In this document: piece after piece, positions 55,127-64,000 of the stretch
How the letters are laid out: the number at the start of each line of letters is the position of its first letter
Position numbering within the stretch: position 1 is the first letter of the stretch
DNA from: Pseudocercospora fijiensis CIRAD86
Taxonomy: Eukaryota > Ascomycota > Dothideomycetes > Mycosphaerellales > Mycosphaerellaceae
Length of the DNA: 64,000 nucleotides
Assembly (NCBI RefSeq): GCF_000340215.1
Contig: NW_006921532.1
Coordinates: forward strand, 4,539,126 to 4,603,125
Direction of reading: 5' to 3'
Program-made: the position numbers and the translations under genes
The notes under the pieces: generated by a model
Told to the model about the DNA's origin: nothing
The model's input: only the letters and a program-made list of their open reading frames with translations
Database searches by the model: none

Positions 55127-55542
55127 ATTCATTTCGGCGCTGGAGACACTTCACATATTGCAATGCATGTGACGGACTGATGAAGTAGATAGTCAAGAGC
55201 TCAATGCTGCCAAATGAAGAGTAAATTTCCATAGCTTGGGCACTTTGGTTCGTCTCGTTTCGCATCCACAACAGATCTCGTGACCGCGGAAGACAGCAAG
55301 CGCCTCGGGCAGCCCAAGCTGCTACGCTATCCTCCATTCCACCTCACACTTCCACCAGCTGTTTCTGCACATTCGCCGCGATCTCCAATTTCCGTGGACG
55401 TCTGCCAGGCACATAACGGACGTGCGACGTCAATATCATTCCACCACAGCCCACTCAACATCCGACAAAGCGCAAGCACCGCCAGACCTCGCAGGCGCAC
55501 TCCCGAGGCCTGCATGGGCCTCAGCGCCGACCTTCGATAACC
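55127..55542. other. Intergenic region upstream of CAF40
   Basis: 3' flank of the ureohydrolase gene and promoter/5' UTR of CAF40. Nothing specific seen. Confidence 0.4.
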
Positions 55543-56911
55543 ATGCAGCACAATGTCTTTGCGCATCAAGGGCCTTTCAGCCATGCGGACTGGCAACATA
55601 ACCCGCAGCAACAACAACAGCACCATCACTTCGCGCAGACTCAAGCGGCGCAGCAACAACAACAGCAGCAGCAGCACTATGGACGAACCATGAGTGCAGC
55701 AGCGGGGCAAAATGGCGCCAACACGAATGGCAACGGCACAGGCGGACTCGCCGCCATGGGCGGTGTCAGTGGTGCCGGAGCTCTTGGCGGCGCATCCGCT
55801 GGCGAGCACGGTGCGAGCATTATAGGTCCAGGAGACAGCATTAGCGACGACAACAGGAGAGTTCTGGAATGGATTGCCCAAGTTCTAAGAGCAGACACAC
55901 GCGAAGCAGCTTTGCTAGAGCTCAGCAAGAAGAGAGAACAAGTGCCGGAGCTCGCGCTCATATTATGGCATTCCTTTGGTGAGTGCACGGGTTATACGTC
56001 GTGGATGTGTTCCATCTGCGACATATCGACGCTGCGCTAACTCGAGATCTTTCGCAGGCGTCATGACGTCCCTCCTCCAGGAGATCATCTCGGTCTATCC
56101 ACTACTCAACCCCAGCCAGCTCACAGCCGCCGCATCTAATAGGGTTTGCAATGCGCTCGCCCTGCTCCAATGCGTTGCTAGCCACAGCGAGACCAGAGGC
56201 CTTTTCCTGAACGGTCCGTCTCGTCTTGTCACATTTGACATGTTCAATGACCGCTAACAGGTCTCCAGCGCATATCCCTCTATTCCTCTATCCATTCCTA
56301 AACACTACCTCCAAATCGCGGCCCTTCGAGTACCTTCGCCTCACTTCTCTCGGCGTCATTGGAGCCCTGGTCAAGAACGACAGTTCCGATGTGATCAACT
56401 TCTTGCTGACCACGGAGATTATACCGCTCTGTCTACGAATCATGGAGACCGGGTCAGAGCTCAGCAAGACTGTGGCAATCTTCATTGTGCAAAAGATCCT
56501 CCTGGACGACATGGGTCTTCAATACATCTGCCAGACATACGAGCGCTTCTATGCTGTGGGAACTGTGCTTAGTAACATGGTCACTCAGCTCGTGGATCAG
56601 CAAACGGTCAGACTGCTGAAGCATGTCGTGAGATGCTTCCTCCGGTACGTGAAGACACGATAAAAAGGGGATCACGCCTCTTCGAAACTAACGTGCATCG
56701 CAGGCTTTCGGACAATGCCCGCGCTCGCGAGGCGCTACGGCAATGTCTTCCCGAACCACTTCGAGATGCCACGTTCTCGCCAGTCTTGCGAGACGATGCA
56801 GCTACTAAGCGTTGCCTAGCACAACTGCTCCTGGCTTTGTCCGACCAGGCTGAGAACCCAATGTCTGGATCATATAACAACCATCAAAATCTGATTCACT
56901 CCGTCTCTTGA
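55543..56911 (+). CDS. CAF40: CCR4-NOT subunit CAF40/CNOT9
   Basis: RCD1-type armadillo-repeat subunit of the CCR4-NOT deadenylase complex. Four exons: 55543-55978, 56058-56213, 56269-56644 and 56704-56911; 391 residues; introns 79, 55 and 59 nt. The N-terminus is poly-Gln/His rich, then Gly/Ala rich. The conserved core starts at [20 protein letters not shown] and includes [53 protein letters not shown] and [15 protein letters not shown]. At intron 2 the acceptor CTCCAG at 56268 is chosen over the earlier AACAG because only it gives LFLNAHIPLF. Identification is firm. Confidence 0.96.
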
Positions 56912-57992
56912 GGGAGAGGTTGTGGATCGATGAACCCAGGGCAGCTGAGAATTCGGAACCTCGGAGAAGCTCGAAATCGGGCTTGATATGTTCCAGCGTG
57001 GACTAGCACATTTGGCTCTTAAAAGTTTCAAGCGAGGACCGGTGACAGTGCGGACAGCTTTACGATTATTCTTTGACATGTTCGGAGCCCAACCAAACTG
57101 GATCGGCGTTCGTAGACAGGAAAGTGTGCTTTATCTGGGAAAGGGAATGGGAGGAAGAGAGACGCCTGATGCATATTCACAACTGGGCATGGCCACTTAT
57201 ACCCCCTGCAACGCTGCCTCATCTCTATTTGATGCGGCGTTGCGTGCACGGCTTTGCGACACTACTACTACGACTACTACCTTGAGCATAGCGGGAGGCG
57301 TTCTGTTTTATTTTCCTTTCGCGGTCAATATCGATTGAGCGGGCTGTAGAACTAACTATACGGGACTTTCGACAAAAAGAGGATCAAGACGTCTAGGGAA
57401 ATGATCGGTTTTGCGACCTTGAGACATGTAGATATGAATGCGGCTTCGTTGCTTCTCTTATCGATGAATGGATCGCTGGGCGTAGAGTCGCCTCGCTGGG
57501 TTGAGTGTATTTTTGGGCAGAAGGACAAAAAGCCATTCTTTACTTGACCAAAGACTGTCTCAGAAAATATCTGCCTTTTATGACTTGTAGAAAGCGATGT
57601 GAGTCCTGCACAGAACATCGCAATACAGTGTCTGCCACGCGATTATGTGAGCCATCTACTTGTCCGGCACAGCCCTTGTTCTGATAAGTAAAACGATCGC
57701 CTAGTTCTCTTCCTCGACTCGCATTGCCCAAATTTCCTTCCAACGCCCTTGAGTTCATTTCGACTCGCTTTTGTGCCTGACATACTCGTGGTGTCGCCCA
57801 GTGTGTCAGTTCGGTGTTAAGGTACCGAAGTCTTGCGGACGCGCACGCCTTTATGAAGGTCATGGTGCGCCGCTGCAGCGTCTGTTGATGCATTTTGACA
57901 AGATGAAATCAGATTTCTATTGCATATGTTTTCGTCTGGCCTACTTCGCCAGGAATGGAGAAAGTTCGATGATGGCGATCACGTTGGCCTGC
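56912..57992. other. 1.1-kb convergent intergenic region
   Basis: 3' flanks of CAF40 (+) and the coiled-coil membrane protein (-). Only short open frames. Contains an ACTACTACTACGACTACTAC stretch near 57260-57280. Confidence 0.45.
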
Positions 57993-59210
57993 TTATGCCT
58001 GCCAGTTTGATGGATCGTCGACATATTCGTCTTGGAGCGCGCCAAATCGAGATGTTTTCTTCTGCGGCTGAGCTGTCTTGCTCGCTGAAACGGCAGTACT
58101 CGGGACTGGGGTGGCGTCGCCATTCTGGGTAGTCTTGTTCTTGACTTTCTTGGTCTTTACCTCGCTCCAGCCAGATTCGTGGTTGGACTCTTCCAACGCT
58201 CGCGACAGATCATCGTCGCCGGATCCAACATTGTCTGTAGTTGAGGTAGCCGCAGTGCTGATACCAGCATTTGATGAACTGTTTGATTCGACATCGAAGG
58301 TGTCCAGTAAAGAGGCCTGATTGCTAGAGGAAGCAACCTCTGTGTCTCTGGCTGCGTTCTGCTCGGCCCAAGCATTCTTCGCTGGGGCGGACGAAGTGGT
58401 AACCCCGTTTCTTGCTGGCTCGCCTCTGGCTTCACGAGCAATTCGTCGTTGTTGCTCCATGAGTCTCTTCTGCTCTGCATCAGCCTGTGCACGAGCTGCT
58501 TGTTCGGCCTCTTTTCTTTGCCGATTCTGGCGTGCTTTCTTCGTCTCCTCCTGTGCCTCTTTCTTTGGCTTATTCGTCTTTTCCTTGACAGGCTTTGTCG
58601 GAGCTGTGATGCGTAATGAGTTTGGGCCGGAAGCTGCTGGCTCAATCATATCAGCGACGCCGCTTGTCTGAAGCGCTGTTGAGGCAGCGGATGCCCGACT
58701 GTCATCTTCGGGTTGAGAAGATGGCTCGAAGACTGGAGTGGGAGCATCGATTGCCTGGCTGTTCTTGGCCTTGACGGTCTTTACGCGAGCCTCCGTCTTG
58801 TTTGTTTTCTTCAGATCGGTGCCCTCCTGCGCCCGCCTCAGCGACTCCGCGAAGTGTCGCGTAGACATGTCGATTTCGTCATCATCCATCTGCCCTGCGG
58901 TCGCATCGGAACTGGTCGGAATAGGTGCCTGCGTGTTGGCTTTCCGCTTCTTGAGCCCGCTCTGCGACACCTGTGGCTGCTGCTCTGAGCCACTGCTCAC
59001 ATCTCTTGGGGCCGCAGCCGCTTTCTCTGCATGGCTCGGGACTTTCTTTGCGGCCTTCTTGACCTCGGGCCTGGTCTCTCGCGCCGGAGTCGATTTTGGG
59101 GGCTGCTTCGACCGCGCTTTCTTGCCGGTGGAGGCGTAATAGTAACCAACAGCCGCAAACAATACCAGCGCGAAGCCCCAACTCTGAAGCGCCTCGTATT
59201 TGTCCGCCAT
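57993..59210 (-). CDS. N-terminally membrane-anchored coiled-coil protein
   Basis: 405 residues, single exon from ATG 59210. The N-terminus MADKYEALQSWGFALVLFAA and following VGYYYAS form one membrane segment (about residues 10-27), with a basic cytosolic side (GKKARSKQPPK). The middle is disordered. A Lys/Glu/Gln/Ala-rich coiled coil (KKARQNRQRKEAEQAARAQA, then QRRIAREAR) follows, then short conserved-looking motifs KNAWAEQNAARD, SGWSEVKTKKVKNK and the C-terminus DDPSNWQA. It has the look of an ER-anchored, ribosome- or RNA-associated protein conserved in filamentous fungi, but I cannot name it. Confidence 0.75.
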   Translation of the reverse strand: MADKYEALQSWGFALVLFAAVGYYYASTGKKARSKQPPKSTPARETRPEVKKAAKKVPSHAEKAAAAPRDVSSGSEQQPQVSQSGLKKRKANTQAPIPTSSDATAGQMDDDEIDMSTRHFAESLRRAQEGTDLKKTNKTEARVKTVKAKNSQAIDAPTPVFEPSSQPEDDSRASAASTALQTSGVADMIEPAASGPNSLRITAPTKPVKEKTNKPKKEAQEETKKARQNRQRKEAEQAARAQADAEQKRLMEQQRRIAREARGEPARNGVTTSSAPAKNAWAEQNAARDTEVASSSNQASLLDTFDVESNSSSNAGISTAATSTTDNVGSGDDDLSRALEESNHESGWSEVKTKKVKNKTTQNGDATPVPSTAVSASKTAQPQKKTSRFGALQDEYVDDPSNWQA

Positions 59211-60048
59211 GGTTGGTTCGTCAAGTGCGCCGCGGCGATTGCGTGGAGGTAGCCCTCAGCGAGGCTCAGATGCTACTCGGCTCCTGTGGCCAGAGTGTCG
59301 GCGTGCGCTGTAAGATAGTGCTGTGCGTGATGTTTACCGACAAGCAGAAAGGAAAGGAGGGTGGTGTCGCAGCGCGGGCAGCACGGCAGTGGAAGGACGC
59401 CAATGTCTGGGCGTAGCTTTGGCAAGCGGACGCAGTGAAGGTGTGGTGTCAAGCAAGGAGGCACACTTGTGCGTCGGTCAGCTTTGTCGCCTGCTCGCGA
59501 AGAGCGAGTGGATTGTTGGTTGGTTGGTTGGTTGGTTGGTTGGTTGGTTGCGTGAGCGTTGCGCGGAGGAAGAACGGCGGCTCAGACGTCAAGCTGTGTG
59601 GTGGATGAGAGACTGGATGGGAGATGATGCGTGTCCACCGGGACAATACCTCCGTCCTCAGGGTCGATCTGTGGCCGACATGAGCTGCAGAGTGGCTTGT
59701 GCTCGAAACGACCGAAAGGGGTGCGGACGGAAATTTGGTGACCGATGTTCCACAGCAAATAATATCTCACATGCTGCTCACTACTACTGCACAACATTTC
59801 TCTATGCTCGGCCATGACTTACATTGCGGGAGTACGAGAGTATTCTACCGCTGGGAGGATGCCGCGGCTCCCAACTTCCCAAGCCAAGCATTGCGGGTGG
59901 TAGCCTCGCGTTGATGAGCTGGATCAGGCGTGCTTCATCTCTGCCTTCTTGATCCTTCCATTACAGAATTCTTCGACTTCTCCAGTGGCACCTGAGCGTC
60001 TTTCCCATCTCTCCTTTCCACACGCTTCACACTGGAAGCACCGCCACC
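59211..60048. promoter_or_regulatory. Divergent intergenic region with (TTGG)n repeat
   Basis: 838 bp between the starts of the coiled-coil membrane protein (-) and the MARVEL protein (+). Contains a (TTGG)8.75 microsatellite at 59516-59550. No gene supported. Confidence 0.5.
59516..59550. repeat. (TTGG)n tetranucleotide microsatellite
   Basis: 35 bp of perfect TTGG units, expected to be length-polymorphic. Confidence 0.95.
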
Positions 60049-60970
60049 ATGTTCAACCCATTCGTTCGCCGCGCGAAGACCGCGCCTTCCAGCTATCCTC
60101 GCGTCGTCTTCCACGCCATTCGCACCGCACAGCTTTTATCCAGTCTGGTCGTGGGCGCTATCATGAGCTACTTCATTTGGAATCTGACGCATGATCACTG
60201 GGCCACGCCTTGGACTTTCATCTGGGTAGGAAGGTCGCATGAGAGTCGACACTCTGAATGGATACTCACAGCTTGAACAGCTTACATCGGCCTCCCTGTT
60301 TTCCATCGCGGCTCTCGCTTTCACCATCCTTCTTCACTGCTTCTCGGGGCTCAATCCACGTCTCAATCTGGCCATAAACGCTTTCCTCTTGATACTTTGG
60401 ACACTCTCTTGGTGTCTTCTGACGTGGTACATGAGTGGGACCCTCTCGAACATGTGCGACATTGATCAGTAAGTCTGACGGGTTGGAAGGTCCACTGCGT
60501 GTTCACGAAGTATGCTGATTCTGCAATTTCCGCTTTCAGCTGGAACGAAGACATCGGAATCATGGTTTGCCGCATATACAAGACTTTGTTCACGTTTACT
60601 TTAACTGGCTTGTGAGTAAGAGGCCATGAGGCCGCTTCGACATTTGAAGAATTGCTCGTACTAATCAAAGCCACTGTACAGTATCTCAACGATAGCTGCA
60701 TTCACCCTCGATATCCTGGTTTGGCGAAAGAACACCCGTCTAGGTCGGCACATGCGCTTGCACGATCTACCAGACGATAAGAGACCAGTTGCGACCCGCG
60801 GTCCTTTCACTGATGACGGCCACCAAGGATCTTTGCCTCGTGAAAGTGAGGCCTGGGAAGCGCCGCGCCCAAGCCTAGGACCATACAGCGAGCGTGGACA
60901 TGGCGAATACACCGTCCCAGATCAACAATTTGAATATGACACTGGCTACCATGGACATGGCGGAAGATAG
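60049..60970 (+). CDS. MARVEL-domain membrane protein
   Basis: Four exons: 60049-60225, 60281-60468, 60540-60611 and 60682-60970; 241 residues; introns 55, 71 and 70 nt. The start has a strong context (GCCACCATGT). Four membrane segments: AIRTAQLLSSLVVGAIMSYF, ASLFSIAALAFTILLHCF, LAINAFLLILWTLSWCLLTW and ISTIAAFTLDILVW. This is the MARVEL topology, with the fungal motif GLNPRLNLAINAFL and Cys in the second loop (NMCDID). The C-terminal tail (about 70 residues) is hydrophilic and cytosolic. For intron 1 an acceptor at 60271 is also possible and would add LEQ. Plasma-membrane organisation is the family role; specific function unknown. Confidence 0.87.
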
Positions 60971-62990
60971 GACGTACATGTATGTGGAGATTGTTGAATC
61001 AACTTCAAAATCTTGGACAAAACGGGCACGATTCTGGTCGGTCCGGCCAGCCTCGACGCCTATGAGCTCGACCTGCGATCCAAGAGTTATGAAGTCCGCG
61101 GACTCGCGTTCGCGTTCGCGCCTGGAACGTATCGCACCGTCGCCCGGTGCTGCAATATTGGACAGCTGAGGAAGTGGATTCTAAAGGGATTCGATGCCGT
61201 CAGCGACGCTGTTCGGGGAGGCCGGCACTCATGGGATCGAAACGAGCCTGCAAAATACAGCTCATGGCCAGCTAGAAAGATATCCTGCAGACCAAACTCT
61301 CATGCTTCTGCAATGAGTCCTCTTTGCGTTGCTTGCGTTCGGACCTTCACCCAATCCACGCCAGCAGGCCTTATACTGAACTTCTCGTCGACCATTCCGG
61401 AAGGGTTTAGTCTGAAGGATCACGCTCATACCGGTTCTCTAAAACGCTCAACATGTGCTCTGTCCGACAATTACGAATCTGGTGTCGAATTCTCGGAATG
61501 AGGACACCCCCGACATCAAAGAGTTGTCCAACAGCATCGAGGTGTCTCCCATGGTTTGCCGTCGCATGCGGAGAGATATTGCTGAAGAAGGACAACAGGC
61601 CTTGCAGGACTGGTCTAGAGGAGTACTAGGACACGAGCACCAGTGTTTTAATTAAGAGTTGGACTGCTTAGGTAACGACCATGTTCCAATTCCTGCTTCA
61701 GGAAGAGCACTGGTGGTGGTCGCAAGATCTGTTGCCTAATCATATCAATCTTTGCAAACATGGCTACCGAGCGCACGCAAGTGGTCGCCTAAAAGCTTGT
61801 GCTCGTCAAGGTCCAATTTCCAAGAGGTCTATCCTATCGAAAGCCTCATTGCTCTGCTGTAATCTTGGTCTGTGCAGTAATGCCAAATAGACTAATTGGT
61901 CGATCAATCAGAGTTGCTCGCTCAGCTATCACGCATCGAGACTCTCGCATTGCCGTTCCGGTTGGAGGACCAGCGGTCCAAGGCTCTGGGCCTTGATGGC
62001 GGAAGCTTTCTCGCTCGGAAAGGGTTGCCTCCAGAAACCTCAACCGAGGGACTGGTCTGGCATGGCATTCCTGCAGCAGATGCGAGCGATGCTGTTGATT
62101 GTACTGATGTGATAGCTGCGCTCTAGATGTTTTCTGTTTTGTGATATTTTTCAGACAGCCTTCTTTGATGGGATGATACATGATGATGTTGTGCGACGGT
62201 GTCAGCCAAGGAGGATTCCGACGATGAACCAGAATTGCGATGGCGAAGCGAGCCCGCCAAGCATTTGACAAAACTCAATTGAGACTGCGAGTGCGCTGGG
62301 CTGGGCTGGACCTCACGACTTCACCGCAGCGCGCTCCTTCCAGCTCGCGGGAACGAGGCACTATCTTGTTAGCGCCATTGACCAGCCGGCCGACCGTCCA
62401 CACGAAGAACGAAGAACGAAGAACGAAGAACGAAGAACGAAGAACGAAGAACGAAGAACGAAGAACGAAGAACGAAGAACGAAGAACGAAGAACGAAGAA
62501 CAGCAGTCGAAACAGAACGACGGTTCCGATGGCAGCCACAATGGCAGTACAAAAGAACATCCCTTTCTGATGTGCTGTCAAGAAAGCGAGAATTTGCGAA
62601 CACTGCTGGGCGCCACAATATATCCTGCCGGCTTGATGGTGGAACTGCAGTCGACAATCCTTGTGACTCGCATTAGCTCATCAATTGCTGCAGGAACCCG
62701 CACACGAAGCGGTGCCATTCTCAGAGCCTTGCATGTACAAACGGCCATTGATTGTGTTTCTGACACACCCGCACTGTTTCCTGACTAACGTTAGGCCCTG
62801 CTCCGCCGTGCCGGGCACAGTTCGGCCTGGTACGCGACATCTCGAGATGGTAGATATCCCTCCACCGTATCCTTTTCGAACTGTTCCTGAGCCGATCCGC
62901 GTCGCCCAACTGCAAGACGGTGCACTCGCCGATCCTTCGTTCTTTTATTCTCTCGTTTGTTTGTTGGTCACTGCTTGGTCGACCGCAGCC
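60971..62990. other. 2-kb interval with unresolved short frames and a heptanucleotide repeat
   Basis: No gene can be modelled. Two plus-strand frames have protein-like composition: about 61490-61650 (EDTPDIKELSNSIEVSPMV, then CRRMRRDIAEEGQQALQDW) and 61896-62126 (LLAQLSRIETLALPF, then FLARKGLPPETSTEGLVWHG). I found no splice pattern joining them, so they could be a decayed gene or unrecognised exons. A (GAAGAAC)14 array lies at 62404-62501. Confidence 0.35.
62404..62501. repeat. (GAAGAAC)14 heptanucleotide tandem repeat
   Basis: 98 bp, 14 perfect 7-bp units. Because 7 is not a multiple of 3, all three frames on each strand cycle through the same 21-bp period. This makes repetitive pseudo-proteins in several frames. 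Confidence 0.97.
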
Positions 62991-64000
62991 ATGCGCGCCA
63001 ACGTTCCACTCGTACTCTCCACTTTTCTGGGCGCTGCGGCGGCCGCTGGGGTCCCTGGCAATGCAGACCAGCCTTCCAATGTTGAGCGGCCGGATGCTTT
63101 CCAGCTGCTTAGGGATGATATAACAAGGCTGCAAGATGCTCTTCGACAGGCCTTCTCCAACCTTCCCAACCTTTACAGCAAAGGCGAATCGACTGACTGT
63201 CCTTCTACAAGCTCGCCGGGCAACATTTATTCTGGCAGCGGTCAGCCATTATCCACTAGTAGTACTTTAATTTCAGAGATCACTTTCTCTTCCTCGACAG
63301 CTCTCAGAGCTTCGTGCTCAGTCACTTCGGCACCATCGACAGATTTTACACCAGCTTCGCCACCCAGCAAAACGAGCTCATCAGTCAGCGCACGCTCTAC
63401 AGGAACTTCAAACAGCACACCTGAAACAAACGCCGCGATGTCCTGCGCAAGTCTCTGCTCGTCGCTCACGTTTCCAGCTTCGGATTTTCCGGTCAGTCCA
63501 GTATCCTGCGTCTCATATGACGCAGGCTCAAACATCACAATCACCGGAGGTCAAGCCGATGCTGCATGTGGCTCAAACATCAAACCTGAGGTCGACCTCT
63601 GCCGAGTGGTCTTGACTGTTCAAACTAGCGATGAATCTGAGACTTACATGGAAGTGTGGCTCCCAGAGAATGGCGAATGGAACGGACGCACAATGAACAC
63701 AGACAATGGCGGCGTCAATGGCTGTGTTCATTACGTTGACATGAAATACGTCTCTGGACGTGGCTTTGCAGCCATTGGCGACAACGCCGGCCACAACGGA
63801 TCTTCTTTCGACGGCTCCTGGTTCGCCGACTCAAACGAAGTTGTCCTTGATTGGGTCTACCGTGCCCGTCACTCTGCTGTTGTCGCTGGTAAAGAAGTTG
63901 TCGATCAATTCTACGGTGAAGCTCCAGAATACTCTTACTATATCGGTTGCTCGGCCGGCGGCGCACAAGGGCTCAAGTCCGCTCAGATGTACCCAGGCGA
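62991..64000 (+). CDS. Tannase/feruloyl esterase family, 3' end outside window
   Basis: Secreted esterase of the tannase/feruloyl esterase family. Open without intron from ATG 62991 to the window end (336 codons visible). A signal peptide (MRANVPLVLSTFLGAAAAAG) is followed by an unusual insert of about 125 residues: a short helical part (FQLLRDDITRLQDALRQAF), then a Ser/Thr/Pro-rich linker (about 63230-63430). The catalytic domain begins near CASLCSSLTFPAS. It shows WLPENGEWNGR and NTDNGGVNGC blocks, and the nucleophile elbow GCSAGGAQG (Ser in GCSxGG) near 63949-63975. The Asp and His of the triad and the calcium site would lie beyond the window. Substrate unknown; a role in plant-material degradation is inferred. 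Confidence 0.9.
   Translation, partial: MRANVPLVLSTFLGAAAAAGVPGNADQPSNVERPDAFQLLRDDITRLQDALRQAFSNLPNLYSKGESTDCPSTSSPGNIYSGSGQPLSTSSTLISEITFSSSTALRASCSVTSAPSTDFTPASPPSKTSSSVSARSTGTSNSTPETNAAMSCASLCSSLTFPASDFPVSPVSCVSYDAGSNITITGGQADAACGSNIKPEVDLCRVVLTVQTSDESETYMEVWLPENGEWNGRTMNTDNGGVNGCVHYVDMKYVSGRGFAAIGDNAGHNGSSFDGSWFADSNEVVLDWVYRARHSAVVAGKEVVDQFYGEAPEYSYYIGCSAGGAQGLKSAQMYPG

Noticed and set aside
59516..59550. TTGG repeat considered as a telomere-like tract
   Set aside because: It is a 4-bp unit unlike the fungal TTAGGG repeat; an ordinary microsatellite.
62240..62788. Plus-strand frame with KNEERRT repeats, and minus-strand frames with FFVLRSS repeats
   Set aside because: Both are translations of the (GAAGAAC)14 repeat; flanking residues show no protein character.
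1..64000. CRISPR array, bacterial operons, tRNA or rRNA genes
   Set aside because: Spliced eukaryotic genes throughout. No spaced direct repeats, no GGTTCRANYCC-type tRNA B box in a tRNA context, and no rRNA core sequence were noticed by eye. A tRNAscan run would be decisive.

Overview
This window is nuclear DNA of a filamentous ascomycete (Pezizomycotina). The evidence is short 50-80 nt introns with GTRNGT donors, CTRAC-like branch sites and CAG/TAG acceptors, together with the gene content. A Dothideomycete of the Mycosphaerella type is my inference from protein style and from the look of the repeats; a BLAST of any housekeeping gene would settle it. Most of the window is gene-dense single-copy DNA (about 26 genes). 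It is interrupted by two AT-rich blocks of about 4.1 and 4.25 kb that look mutated by RIP (repeat-induced point mutation).

Layout. 1-4280: 3' part of a large coiled-coil protein. 5082-6783: pyruvate kinase. 6784-8823: gene-poor. 8824-9351: small fungal protein. 10534-12651: MFS drug/H+ antiporter with a GC-AG intron. 13196-15093: divergent pair SPC2 (signal peptidase subunit) and EMC3 (ER membrane insertase). 15394-20255: divergent pair CK2 beta and RIC1. 20753-23014: transcription-factor-like protein. 23469-28181: divergent pair mitochondrial prolyl-tRNA synthetase and MAK21/NOC1. 28659-29284: TMA20/MCT-1. 29417-33532: transposon 1, with TIRs and an integrase-core ORF, inserted in what was the TMA20/SGT2 bidirectional promoter. 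33714-34908: SGT2 co-chaperone. 35664-37401: F-box protein. 38436-39287: U1-type zinc-finger splicing factor (WBP4-like). 39576-41003: a transcription-factor-like gene with two compensating frameshifts. 41284-45533: transposon 2, with TIRs and a PIF/Harbinger-type transposase, carrying a (TTAGGG)5 telomere tract at its exact centre. 46608-47087: hotdog thioesterase. 47927-49698: PAN/Apple-like cell-surface protein with a probable frameshift. 49772-50770: tocopherol-cyclase-like protein. 51292-51574: 70-aa conserved protein. 52007-53405: Fpg/MutM DNA glycosylase. 53889-55126: secreted ureohydrolase. 55543-56911: CAF40/CNOT9. 57993-59210: membrane-anchored coiled-coil protein. 60049-60970: MARVEL-domain protein. 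62991-64000: tannase/feruloyl esterase, running off the window.

How the genes fit together. No biosynthetic cluster is present. The genes cover central carbon metabolism, ER protein biogenesis (SPC2, EMC3, SGT2), ribosome and translation functions (MAK21, TMA20, mt-ProRS), mRNA metabolism (CAF40, WBP4-like), trafficking (RIC1) and DNA repair (Fpg). Divergent pairs with short shared promoters recur. Very short first exons (3, 9, 14, 47, 57, 57 nt) also recur, so automatic annotation is likely to miss several start codons.

The most unusual structures are the two RIP-mutated transposons. In both, the stop codons in the relic frames are almost all TAG or TAA at places that read as glutamine before mutation, so the ancestral proteins can still be followed.
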